From positions 85,188,001 through 85,252,000 of the forward strand of contig OZ231126.1 of assembly GCA_965153355.1 (NCBI GenBank): a stretch of 64,000 nucleotides of DNA, read 5' to 3'. The DNA is from Flaccisagitta enflata. Its lineage: Eukaryota; Chaetognatha; Sagittoidea; Aphragmophora. Positions 10,966 through 20,341 of this stretch are shown here, one piece after another (the first letter of the stretch is position 1; the number at the start of each line of letters is the position of its first letter). The notes below the pieces were generated by a model that was given only the letters and a program-made list of their open reading frames with translations, was not told the origin of the DNA and did no database searches. A program made the position numbers and the translations under genes.

Positions 10966-13742
10966 TTTCCTCGCCACCCTCTTTTTCCGCTAACAAAGCG
11001 AGGTTCTCTAGAGGTCTCATTTGCTGTATTGTGTGCCTCGCCATAAAAAAGATTGTCTGAGCACAATCGAACTGTGATAACGCCATCGTGCCTCCAGTGT
11101 GGCGTCTGATATCCGATTTATAAGAGGGAATAGGAGTGAGTGAGTATGTGAGTGAATGAGTGAATAAGTGAGTGAATGAGTGAGGGTCGAAGATAAGAAA
11201 GACTGAAGCTTAAGTGATGGGAACAGGAGTGAGCGGGGGTCGAAGATAAGCGGGACGGTAAATATGGCTCAAAATTCAAAATATGTCCGCCATTGAGCCA
11301 TACACATTAAGCGGCAAATGGACAGTAATTCAGACATGCCGAGGTCGGTATGTGATCGAGAAGCCCGAACGGCAACACAATAGTGTAGTGTATGAAAGCA
11401 ATTTTTTGTCCATTGCAACTGTTCAGTGATGTCGTGTTTCTTGATCAAATATTTGCCTCCGCTTGTGTCATGACGTTCATAAATAAGAAATCGAACATAT
11501 GATTACGTGGCTATCTTATTCTAAGCCCCTTGGGTAACCGAGGATAATGAAGGGATACGGTATGTTAAATATGCCTCTGTTTTCTATAGTCTGTACGAAA
11601 GTCTATCACATGGAATTGAATCTTATTCAGATAATTTTTTTTATCTGGTGAGCGACAATAAGCGCACAAGATGACAAATCATGATATCATTATGTAATTA
11701 CATGAGTCACATGACACATGACATCATTAAGAAATGGAACGACACATCACGCGTAAGAGATATTGATCAAGTCGAAAAGCAATCATGATAAGACGTGCTG
11801 ATTACGCTGAGGAGAATACACTTTTTTTCATGCAGGGACTCAGACTAATGAGCCTTCTGCACTCGACCATACGCAATTAGTAAGATTCATTTAGTAAATG
11901 TACTTATCATTTTTCTCAATATGACGTTAGATTGCCTTTAGTAATATGTTCATATTGTATTTTTTTTAATTTTGTTTTGTTTTGAAAAATGCAAAATCTA
12001 AAAAGACCTTGTTTTTTAAAAACCTTTATTTTTGGAGGTTTTTTGCATTTTTTTTCAGCTTAAAAACAAAATTTTGAAAAAAGAAAATATAGTATCTGAC
12101 ATAATTTTTTACAAGGAATCTGAATCTGGCATCAGATTTGAGGAAAAATGATTTTGAAATTTTGGCCCCCTTAAGGAAGAACCATTTTTCAGTTGCAATA
12201 TGATGAAGGTTTAGGAATGGCTTTAGTCCTGAAATTTTTAGAATACATTAGTTACATCAAAATACAAAGATCTGAGCCCTCCTCTGGGTCCCAGCATGAA
12301 AAAAAGTGTATTCTCCTCAGCGTAGTGCTGATATATCAGTATCCCGTTTATTTACATGCTTATACATCGCTAATAAACTTTCTCATTTTTGAAAATTACA
12401 TCATCATCATCATCATTTCCCAGGTTGATCCGAGAAATGGAGCACGTGCCAGAATTAGGAATGCGGATCGGGATTCACACTGGCAGCGTCCTCTGCGGAG
12501 TCTTGGGACAGCAGAAATGGCAATTTGATGTCTGGAGCGACGATGTTACCGTGGCTAACATGCTCGAAGCCACTGGCATGCCTGGGTGGGTAGAAATGCT
12601 GAACTAAAATGTCTGGGGCGGTAAAAAAAATCACTTCAGTAAGAATGATAGAACTGGAATACCAGGACAATCATGTCACCATGTCTAATAACTTTTAATG
12701 CCTTGGTGTAAATGGGCAAAATTATCGTGAGCTTCCCTAAAAAGTTGCAGAACTGTAATGAACAGAATTGAAGGTGATTCATTATGCATCACAGGCATAA
12801 AGTTTTTCGTACAGGGGGCTAATAAAAAGCGATGAATATTGCCAGCTTGGCAATTTTTTCTCTATCTCCCTCAGTTTTCTTTTCTACCGATCCGGTTCTA
12901 TTCAGGCCATTTCCTTTTTTTCATTCTATTCATGAAATTCCATTTTTTGTGCTCCTCCGACAGCTTTACAATTTGTCCTTCATCCACTCGCCTTTTTTTT
13001 TGTCGCGCTTATGCGACTAAATGAGTCGCTTTGTCTTCCCAGTCCGTCAATCCGTCTCTCAGCTCTGTCTGCTAGTTTCTTTCCTTCTCTCTTTCTTGTC
13101 TTTTTAGGCAAGATCGTGTTTGTTATGATAGGCATAATAGGCGTAACCATAGGGCATAGGCATTACATGCAAATGAACCAGCCTTCTACATCACCATCTC
13201 AAACCAGCAAAATAGGGCAGCAGAATAGAGATGACACCAGCGTCAGACTTTTACCTAGAGCATAAATAACGAAAGCCAGTTCTATTAATCACCATCAACC
13301 GGTTAGACAAGTATTAACATTACCATCATTTTCTGCTTTGATACATGAAAACTAAATGATAATTGTTGTGTTGAATTTCTCTATCAGACATGTCCCCTTT
13401 TTTGTTGAATTTCTCTATTTATACATTTTTCTGTTAGGCAAGTAGACATATCTCTATCAATCATGTTCGCATTTCTTTTTAATTTCTTTATTCATTTTTC
13501 TCTTAGGCAAGTACACATATCTCGCGCGACGTTGAATGAGTTAGATGGCGCTTACGAAGTGGAGGCGGCTGATGGAGAATCAAGAAGCAAATACTTGGAG
13601 AATAGAGGAACTGACATGATTTTTCATTGGGCAAGAACAACCAGTGCAAAGTAATAAACTGATGACAAACAGCAAATCCCATGATTACAACTGACAGACA
13701 TGACGCCCTCATTATACAGGAATGAATGGAAGAGAGAGAGTG

Positions 13743-13782
<40 letters not shown>

Positions 13783-13869
13783 AGATATATATATATATAA
13801 GAGATGGTATAAAGAAAGTATAGTTATAAGATATATATATATATGTATATATATAATATATATATATAT

Positions 13870-13941
<72 letters not shown>

Positions 13942-15328
13942 CAGGCAGGTAGGCAGGCAGGCAGGCAGGCAGACAGACAGGTAGGCAGGAATAGGTAGAC
14001 AGAATCGGAAATTACCTTGATGTCAGGTTGAAATCTTGTTGGAATATAAAAGGTATATTGTTTTACAAACATTCACTATAATGAGCGCTCTAACAAAGAG
14101 TCTTTTAGTCGCGGACACGCGACTCTACACCTTGCCGTGTCGGTCGGTCCATCCGTCGGTCCGTCGGTCCGTCACATTTCTGAATTTCGAGCGTTTTTTG
14201 CATTACTGCTCCTGCCCAACCGTCTGCGACTGTCTTGCCGTGTATCCGGCCTTGTTTAAGCTTACAAAGACCTATAGATTTTTTAACCATGTCCTTTACA
14301 ACGGAAATGGTTTTTTGATGGGTGCTGAATAGGGTTACTGCTGTACTTCCGAAATCCCAATCTACTTGTTTCAATCATCAATTTTCCTGGTTTTTTTTCT
14401 CGTCATCAGGCATTGTTGAAGCAGCAATCATCTGCGTCTCTACATTTGGAAGTTCCGCTCTTTCGATACAATTTTGAAGAGGAAGAAGAGGATGATTTTG
14501 ACGCAGTGTGCGATGAACCGCCTAAGGTGAAAATTTCTAAGAGATGCAATCTATTGATTCAGTGTATTTATAAATGGTACATGCGCGTTTATATTTTCTT
14601 CCTTTCTTCCTCCCCTCCTTTCTTCCTCCCTTCCTATCTGCCTCCCTTCCTTCCTTCCTCCCTTCCTTTCTTCCTCCCTTCGTTTCTTCCTCCCTTCCTT
14701 TCTCCATCCCTTTCTTTCTTCCTTTCTTCTGAGCTTCCTTCGATCCTACCTTGCTTTCTTGGTTGGTTGGTTGGTTGGTTGCTTGCTTCCTTACTTCCTC
14801 GCTTTCTTCTTGCGTTCCTTCCTTCATTCATTCATTCATTCATTCATTCATTCATTCATTCATTCATTCACTCATTCATTTGTCCATTCATTCATTCATC
14901 TTGCTCATTCATTCATTCATTCATTCATTCGTTCACGATTCATTCATTCATTGATTCATTGATTGATTCATTGATTGATTGATTGATTGATTCTTATCTA
15001 TTCATTCATTCATTCATTCATTCATTCATTCATTCATTCATTCATTCATTCATTCATGTTTTCCTTAGGAAAAGAGGCAACCCGTGAGCTTGTTTAAACG
15101 CCGATAATATTTGTTGTTTCCCAATCTCAGTCTTTCACGCTTGCCAACGGATTGGCCCATTCTTTGCTGCCTCACGGATTGGCCAAAAATACGCACAAAA
15201 CCAAAATGGAGGCGGAAGTAAACAAACAAATCCAAAACTTTATCGAGGCCAAAACAAACGTTAAATTGAGAAAACAACACCTTAACAACTTTTCCCTTCG
15301 CTTTCACGACAAAAGCGTCGAAACGCAG
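10116..15328 (+). CDS. Adenylyl cyclase, internal part (C1 end and C1b), left-arm copy, five exons
   Basis: Membrane adenylyl cyclases make cAMP from ATP using paired cytosolic domains C1 and C2, each preceded by six membrane helices. Five exons are seen: 10116-10243, 12424-12585, 13507-13650, 14410-14526 and 15131-15328, all with GT-AG borders. They encode the later two-thirds of C1a, with [20 protein letters not shown] (second metal-binding Asp of the family), [29 protein letters not shown] and [18 protein letters not shown], then an acidic C1b linker. The last exon resembles the segment leading into the second membrane block ([11 protein letters not shown]). The first C1 motif (FADIxGFT), both membrane blocks and C2 are not found, so this is a fragment. 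Exon 3 is frame-shifted relative to the right-arm copy. The linker is closest, from memory, to types 2/4/7; the subtype is uncertain. Confidence 0.88.
10244..12423 (+). other. Cyclase intron A-B: repeats only
   Basis: Contains (GT)n at 10620-10663, GTCT-rich sequence at 10680-10790, (CT)n at 10907-10961, GAGT-type short repeats at 11130-11190, and the fold-back element at 11805-12322. I see no exon. Confidence 0.7.
11805..12322. mobile_element. 518-bp fold-back MITE with TA flanks (left arm)
   Basis: Ends CGCTGAGGAGAATACACTTT (left) and its complement (right), TA at 11803-11804 and 12323-12324. In the right arm the element is 564 bp with TIRs of almost 190 bp. Here the left TIR has been replaced or rearranged after about 40 bp, so the two arms differ structurally. 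Confidence 0.8.
12424..12585 (+). CDS. Adenylyl cyclase exon B (C1a core)
   Basis: 162 nt, acceptor ttcccag, donor cctgg|gtgggt. Encodes [20 protein letters not shown] through [20 protein letters not shown] to ATGMPG. These are hallmark class III cyclase strings. It joins exon C through a split Gly codon (GG|G). Identical in the right arm. Confidence 0.93.
13002..13115 (+). repeat. Possible truncated E1 element 8
   Basis: Starts TTTTGTCGCGCTTATGCGAC (stem GTCGC/GCGAC) followed by GAGTCGCTTTGTC and a short GTCC/GTC array. No 3' hairpin is recognised. It is mirrored near 26680-26790. Confidence 0.45.
13507..13650 (+). CDS. Adenylyl cyclase exon C, frame-disrupted (left arm)
   Basis: Acceptor ctcttag. 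Encodes [20 protein letters not shown] and continues to [10 protein letters not shown]. Then, compared with the right arm, one base is gained (GACATGATT against GACACATT) and two are lost (ACCAGTG against ACCAAAGTG). The left copy therefore runs into TAATAA and also loses the good donor (gtaagt becomes gtaata). This is either pseudogenisation of this copy or local consensus error. Confidence 0.8.
13747..13995 (+). repeat. TA, GA and GGCA microsatellite block
   Basis: (TA)n at 13748-13779 and 13830-13873, (GA)n at 13874-13939, then (GGCA)n at 13940-13990. The right arm has only a (CT)n of about 46 bp here (25988-26033) and no TA block. Confidence 0.9.
14106..14256 (+). repeat. E1 element 9, AGTCGCG subfamily
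   Basis: Opens AGTCGCGGACACGCGACT, a perfect 7-bp stem in which one pair differs from the AGTTGCG/CGCAACT type. It closes GTCTGCGACTGTCTTGCCG then TGTATCCGGCCTTGTTT. The mirror copy is at 25681-25827. Confidence 0.85.
14410..14526 (+). CDS. Adenylyl cyclase exon D (acidic C1b linker)
   Basis: 117 nt, acceptor cgtcatcag, donor cctaag|gtgaaa, phase 0 on both sides. Encodes [11 protein letters not shown] followed by an [10 protein letters not shown] acidic run and CDEPPK. The phase fits exon C (right-arm version) and exon E. There is no domain by itself; it is assigned by position and phase. Confidence 0.8.
14600..15060 (+). repeat. CTTC and CATT tetranucleotide arrays
   Basis: CCTT/TTCC-rich sequence at 14600-14750, (GGTT)4 at 14760-14777, then (CATT)n at 14824-14870 and 14990-15055 with GATT variants. 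The Ser/Phe/Ile/His-rich frames here are repeat translations. The mirror at 24891-25360 is longer in AATG units. Confidence 0.9.
15131..15328 (+). CDS. Adenylyl cyclase exon E (end of C1b)
   Basis: 198 nt, acceptor ccaatctcag, donor acgcag|gtaaat, phase 0. Encodes [20 protein letters not shown] then [19 protein letters not shown]. This has the charged helix plus FSL-F-DK-E pattern that precedes the second membrane block in animal adenylyl cyclases. The next exon would encode helix 7, and none is visible before the arm ends. Confidence 0.85.
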
Positions 15329-16123
15329 GTAAATCAGGAAGGAAAAGAGGAAGAGTAAATTAATTTTAAATTAAGATTAGCGAAAATCAACACGTGTAAA
15401 CAAACTGAATTTTAGATTAGTGAAAATCAAAAGGTGTAAACAAACAATCACGAGGGAAAGGCGTCGACGACTGTGTCTGCTCGTGGCCGTGCATCGGCGT
15501 GTGTACATGTTTGTAAACTTACAATGTGTATCACCGCATGTTTCGCAGCAAGGGATATGTCACCGAATTACATCAGCGCACATGTCAACGAGTGACTGGT
15601 AGCCATGTCAACAGCGGACGGCTATTGATGAAACCAAATGTCAGTAATGAATTCAAGGGTCAGCTTAGACGCCGGAAGTTGGGGGCGGGAAGTCGAAGTC
15701 GAAAGAGGAAAGGTCATATGTCGGAGGGGAAAATCAAAGGTCAAAAGACTATGGGAAAAAAAGAGGACAAAAGGGGGGAGATGAGAAGAAAGGGGGAAAA
15801 AGAGTATGAAGGGAAGGACAAACAGTCAAGAAACTGTGGAGGTGGACAGGAGAGTTAATCAATGTCAATGAGGGGAAGAAGGAGAAAGAGGCGCGGTAAT
15901 GTTCAAGAGAACCAGACGTGAGAGTCACACCACGAAACCTTAAGGCAATTTTTTTCTCCCACTTTTTTTCTGAGCTTGATATTTCTTTCTTTTTGCCCAT
16001 GTTTACTTCCAGTTTCCCATGCGTAACTTTTTTGAGAGTGATTTCTACGTCTCTGCCCTTTCCTAGCCACACTTGACTGAACCCGTCGTAACGCCGTTTC
16101 ATATTTTTTGCCTCCCCTCAGAC

Positions 16124-16180
16124 CAAGGCCGGATACACGGCAATCCAGTCGCGGACGGTTGGGCAGTAGCAGTGATGTTC

Positions 16181-16236
<56 letters not shown>

Positions 16237-16260
16237 TCGCTCTGCTCGCTCTGCTCGCTC
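16124..16260 (-). repeat. E1 element 10, 3' end only, abutting (CT)n
   Basis: Minus-strand end reading CCGTCCGCGACTGGATTGCC then GTGTATCCGGCCTTG. The 5' half is replaced by (CT)n at 16185-16233 and CTCGCTCTG units. The mirror at 23640-23826 has the GA tract about twice as long. Confidence 0.7.
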
Positions 16261-16524
16261 TGCATAAGACGCATTCTAATTCCAAAGAGCGGGTGAATGA
16301 CCGAAATAGAAAATGCTACTCACATCCCATGTGTTGCTTACGACTGGACAGCCAAAGCTATATTGAATAATTTTGACCAGAAATGTTCTGCCTTTCCCCG
16401 TCAGTAAATACCGGCCATACCGGCAAGCGATTGACCTGGCGAAAACCACAGCTGCGCAGGGGGGGGGGAAGGGGCGAGGTGTTGTTATGGCCTGGCGATA
16501 GGGAGAAACTTGGAAAACGATTGA

Positions 16525-16789
16525 ACAAGCCCGACCGGGCAACGATGCATCCGGACTGTGTCTCTGCGTATGTTGAACATGTGACATACATGGAGAGACA
16601 GATGGGCGAACAGATGGATGAAACGACAGAGTAGTAAGGGAGGCTCTCAAAACATCTTCGTCGATCATTTGATTCACCGTGGCCAAAAACAGCCGAATAC
16701 GCGGTTTTTGCACAGGTGTAACAGACGGACCGACGGGCCGACGGACGGCCAGACCCTCTTATAGAGATGCGTTCCTGTCGGACGCATCT
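16525..16789 (-). repeat. E1 element 11, AGATGCGT subfamily
   Basis: On the minus strand the opening stem is AGATGCGT with ACGCATCT around a 9-base loop. The sequence continues CTATAAGAGGGTCTGGCC. It closes GGATGCATCGTT then GCCCG-GT-CGGGC and TTGTT. Both stems differ in sequence from other subfamilies but still pair. The mirror is at 23079-23343. Confidence 0.75.
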
Positions 16790-16894
16790 AAGAAGGGTCT
16801 TTCTAGTATCTAGTCATACAGTTACGCAAAAAAAGAAAAGAGCATGGAGATAGACCAACGAACTGAGTGACAGTCTCGCATGAACGCAACATAA

Positions 16895-17043
16895 AACAAG
16901 GCCGGATACACGGCCACCAGTTGCGGACGGGTGGGCAGGGGCGGAAATGCGCGTTTTCCCACTTTTCAACTCGAGCGTGACGGACCGACGGACCGACGGA
17001 CCGACGGACCGACGGACCGACGGACCGACTAACCGACGCAACT
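16895..17043 (-). repeat. E1 element 12, opening hairpin deleted
   Basis: The minus strand starts TTTTTAGTTGCG and goes straight into the GTCG/GTCC array, so the loop and second stem arm are lost. It ends GTCCGCAACTGGTGGCCG then TGTATCCGGCCTTG. The array has six clean GGACCGAC-type units here against about three in the mirror at 22825-22980. Confidence 0.8.
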
Positions 17044-17091
17044 AAAAAATCCGGGCCGCTGCCCTGCTCCCTTAACTTTAACCACAATATA

Positions 17092-17962
17092 ACGGGTGGT
17101 CAAAAAAAAAGTGTTTTTTTTATTTACTTATATCTTTTATAAAAAAATGTTTATGAAAAAAATTCTTTTTTTGCTAAAAAAATATGGTGCAGGAGAATTT
17201 TTTTCATTATTGTAATTTCTGTATATCTTTTTTATATTTGGAGCTATTTACAATTGACTCAATTCAATTTTGGATCAAGTGATTTTGAAAATTTTTGTAT
17301 GAAAACTAAAATTCTTATAGATCTACTATTTATAGTTAAAGATGACTAAATTCTTGAAAAATTCAGAAAATTTTTAAAAATACATACTAAGACAATAAAA
17401 CAAAAAGATACATCTTTAAAATCATTCTTTGTTTTCTATTCAACCCTTAAACTAAAGCTGGAGACTCTTACAATTAATTGTGTTTATATCAGACATGACC
17501 TAGTTAAGGTATGTGTTTTTTCAAATTACCTGATATTTATGTTATTACTGATCTATGCAAACATTTTAGTTTTTTATACTTATATAGTTATTTGTTTGAA
17601 AAAATCAAAAAAATTTATTTTTTTTGTACACTATACTTTATTTTTAAAATTTAAATTTGTAAAAAAAAATCAAAGCCTATTGGATAAAATTCTAGCTTGG
17701 TCACTTTTTTTAAGCCAAGTAATGCGATCACAACTCATTTGGTTCATCTGTCGGCTGTCAGTCGGTTTGCCTGTTTGCTCTGTCCGTCACGCTAGCTTTT
17801 TTGACATTTACTGCCATTTTAAGTCATTTTAAGTTATTCAAAGTCAATTTAAGTCAATTTACATTTAGTCACTTAGTCTGTTGGTCTTTTAGTCTTTTGG
17901 TCTAATGGTCTTAACAACCGCACGCGACTGTAAAGGGTTGTCCTTGTTTTTTGACCACCCGG
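17092..17962. mobile_element. 871-bp AT-rich MITE, TIR CGGGTGGTCAAAAAA
   Basis: Left end ACGGGTGGTCAAAAA, right end complement of CCGGGTGGTCAAAAAA, TA at 17090-17091 and 17963-17964. It is non-coding. E1 element 13 lies inside it, with its 3' end (GCACGCGACTGTAAAGGGTT, then GTCCTTG) touching the right TIR. The mirror is at 21917-22786. Confidence 0.8.
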
Positions 17963-18889
17963 TATTAGTTTTGGTACAGGAAAGAACGATATTTTGAGAG
18001 AAGAGAGGCAGAGCTGAGAAGAAGATTTAATCGGTATGGAAGATAGAAAGTGCGGCGAATTAGATTTCATTGCTGAGATTGGTTGATAAATTATGTGAGC
18101 GTTACAGGAAATTTCAAGTCAATATATGCCAAGGAAAATTGAATTTTGTTTTCAAATGCGGAGGTGGTTCACTTAAGTCTTAACATGGAGGAAGAAATAT
18201 CTGCGGTTGAAGGAAGAGGAAGTTTGTGGGTTTATAAAGAAGGTACTGTGGTATGAGTGTTTATTGAAAGGGATTGGGTTGGGCAGACAAAAGGCGGGTT
18301 GTTTAATGAGGTGATGGGAGGGTCAAGGGGGTCTCGTCTTGGGCCGACATGGGGTAATGTCCGTGATTGCAGCGTCGGAAGGTGTAAACTGTATAATGAA
18401 TGCATCATGACTGACTCAGCGCGAGCGCCAGTTACTTACAGTTGTGTGAAGTAATGTCGTGACGTCCATACTCTAGTGATTATGTGACGGTCTTGCCGAC
18501 GGTTACAGCTCATCTTCTGAAATCATTGATATTGATTTGTATCTTTAATACTGAAGCTAAGCAATCAAACAAACAAGAACTGAGTGTGATGTAGGCAAAG
18601 GAAAGAAAACATCGCCGCTAAATCTGAGTTGGTTTGGTATGAGTTTAAAAATCAGGTTTTATATTTCAACTAATCGTATTAGCAGTAGTAAGTCCTGTGT
18701 TGGCCAAAGTATGAGGTGCGCCTCCTACTCTCGACCAAACAAAGGCAAACATGTAACTCGAGATAATTCACTAACGCAGCTAAGCGAGGCGTTCTAGATC
18801 TAATATACACACGCTTACCGACTTCGGCATCGAAGGGATAATTCCAGTCAAAGTTCTAAAATTTCCATACTCGTGTTCGAGGTGTATTG

Positions 18890-19030
18890 GAAATGGATAA
18901 ACGAAGTAGATTGAAGGATGGATGGATGAATAAATGGATGATTGGATTGATGGATAAATGAATGAATTGTTGGATGGATGGATAGATGTATGGATGGATG
19001 GATGGTTAGATGGGCGGGTAGGTGGAAGGA
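18890..19030 (+). repeat. GGAT/GATG tetranucleotide stretch
   Basis: Interrupted ATGGATGGATGG-type array. The mirror is at 20820-20945. Ile/His/Pro-rich frames arise from it. Confidence 0.8.
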
Positions 19031-19464
19031 TGAATAATTACCAATTAACAGTAAGAAAAATCCGTAATTGTTAGCTATTTGTGAATTGTGAAATGCGCAA
19101 GTGTCAAGAAAGAGTAACAGATACCTCTGCTCAGTTGTGCCCCCACATTCCTCACACCTATCTAAGCTTGCCATTGTAAAAAGCTCATGACAGACATGAC
19201 ACCCATTATCAAGATGTTCTTCACTATGTCGCATGTCGAAGTGCAGAAAACAAGGCCGGGGCAGGGGCAGTAATGTGGGTGGGAAGGGGCAGTAATGCGG
19301 GTGGGCAGGGGCAGTATGTGGGAATTGTGAGATGTTATTTGGCTGGGCAGGGGCCGCAATGCGTCACCCATATAATTTCGCGCTATAGACAGACATAGCT
19401 ACGGACAGTCTCTATAGGTGTTGGCCAGCTACTAAAAAGCTGTTGAATCACAGGAAAAGAAAAT

Positions 19465-19526
<62 letters not shown>

Positions 19527-19574
19527 CAGGGAGAGAGAGAGAGGAGGAGAGAGAGAGATATATATATAGTAAAT

Positions 19575-19632
<58 letters not shown>

Positions 19633-19648
19633 ATAGAGAGATAGAAGA

Positions 19649-19684
<36 letters not shown>

Positions 19685-19795
19685 TATATATATATATATA
19701 TAATACAATGATATTTCTGCAATCCAGTCAGGATTTGTTACAGGAGCATGGCTATGAAAACTGCCTGCAATTCAAAATACTGATGATGACGGACT

Positions 19796-19887
19796 GACGA
19801 CGGATTTGACGGATTTACGTGATTGACGGGCCGATTGACCGACGGACCGACCGACACGGCAAGATGTAGAGTCGCGCGTCCGCGACT
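19796..19887 (-). repeat. E1 element 14, 5' part
   Basis: On the minus strand: TTTTTTTAGTCGCGGACGCG then CGACTC (stem AGTCGCG/CGCGACT), then ...GCCGTGTCGGTCGGTCC. The 3' half is not recognised. It is unique to the spacer. Confidence 0.7.
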
Positions 19888-20187
19888 AAAAAAAAAAAGA
19901 TTTCCCTCGCGCGCTTAGTCCAAACCCCAAGCGATCCAGTCTTCTCGACGGCAAGAAGAAAGAGAGTTCATACTTTTGCGTGATTTTATTTTGAAAATGG
20001 AAATAATTGTATTTTGCATTAACACGCCTCGCGTCTTATGATCAAATTAGCGGTATCTTGCAAAATCTCGAGAATCGGGGCGCAGAACTTGAGAGATTTT
20101 CTAACAAGAATCTTAATTTTCTCATTTTATCTCTCGTATCAGTAGATTCAATTTCAGTCGCGTGAACGAATCTTTCTGTATCATTGT

Positions 20188-20341
20188 AGTTGCGGTCACG
20201 CGACTCTACGCCTTGGTCTGTCGGTTGGTCGGTCGGTCCGTCCGTCGGTCCCTCCGTAATATTTTTGAATTGCGAGTGGTTTTTGCACTACTACTCCTGC
20301 CCAACCGTCCGCGACTATATTGCCGTGTATCCGGCCTTTTT
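20188..20341 (+). repeat. E1 element 15, mixed stem
   Basis: Opens AGTTGCGGTCACGCGACT: the first arm has T where CGCGACT would prefer C, leaving a G-T wobble. The internal complement GTCCGCGACT matches the second arm type. It closes TTGCCGTGTATCCGGCC. It looks like an intermediate between the AGTTGCG and AGTCGCG types. Confidence 0.8.

Larger units (their letters stand above)
15329..19300. other. Inner part of left arm: no supported gene
   Basis: Contains E1 elements 10-13, an 871-bp MITE and microsatellites. A frame at 19234-18848 (minus) reads CHVCHELFTMASLDRCEECG, a CxxC...CxxC pattern that could be a decayed exon, but I see no further homology. The expected cyclase helices 7-12 and C2 are absent. 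Confidence 0.5.
1922..19314 (+). repeat. Left arm of a ~36-kb palindrome
   Basis: Reverse-complement copy of 20528-38265. The outer boundary is sharp: both arms share the reverse complement of tcactgaatttttggtgtg and then diverge. The inner boundary is at about 19306-19314. Summed mirror coordinates drift from 40187 (outer) through 39792 to 39842 (inner), so the arms differ by many indels, mainly microsatellite lengths. Most non-repetitive sequence and four of the five cyclase exons look identical between arms. It may be a true inverted duplication or an assembly join of two haplotypes. Confidence 0.95.

Noticed and set aside
16276-16713. 145-residue open frame overlapping E1 element 11 (also 23155-23475)
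   Set aside because: Lies across a repeat element; composition and lack of homology suggest chance.
18848-19234. Frame with CHVCHELFTMASLDRCEECG, zinc-ribbon-like (also 20608-21084)
   Set aside because: Single short cysteine pattern, then runs into a tetranucleotide repeat; no flanking exon or domain match. Possibly a decayed exon; not called.
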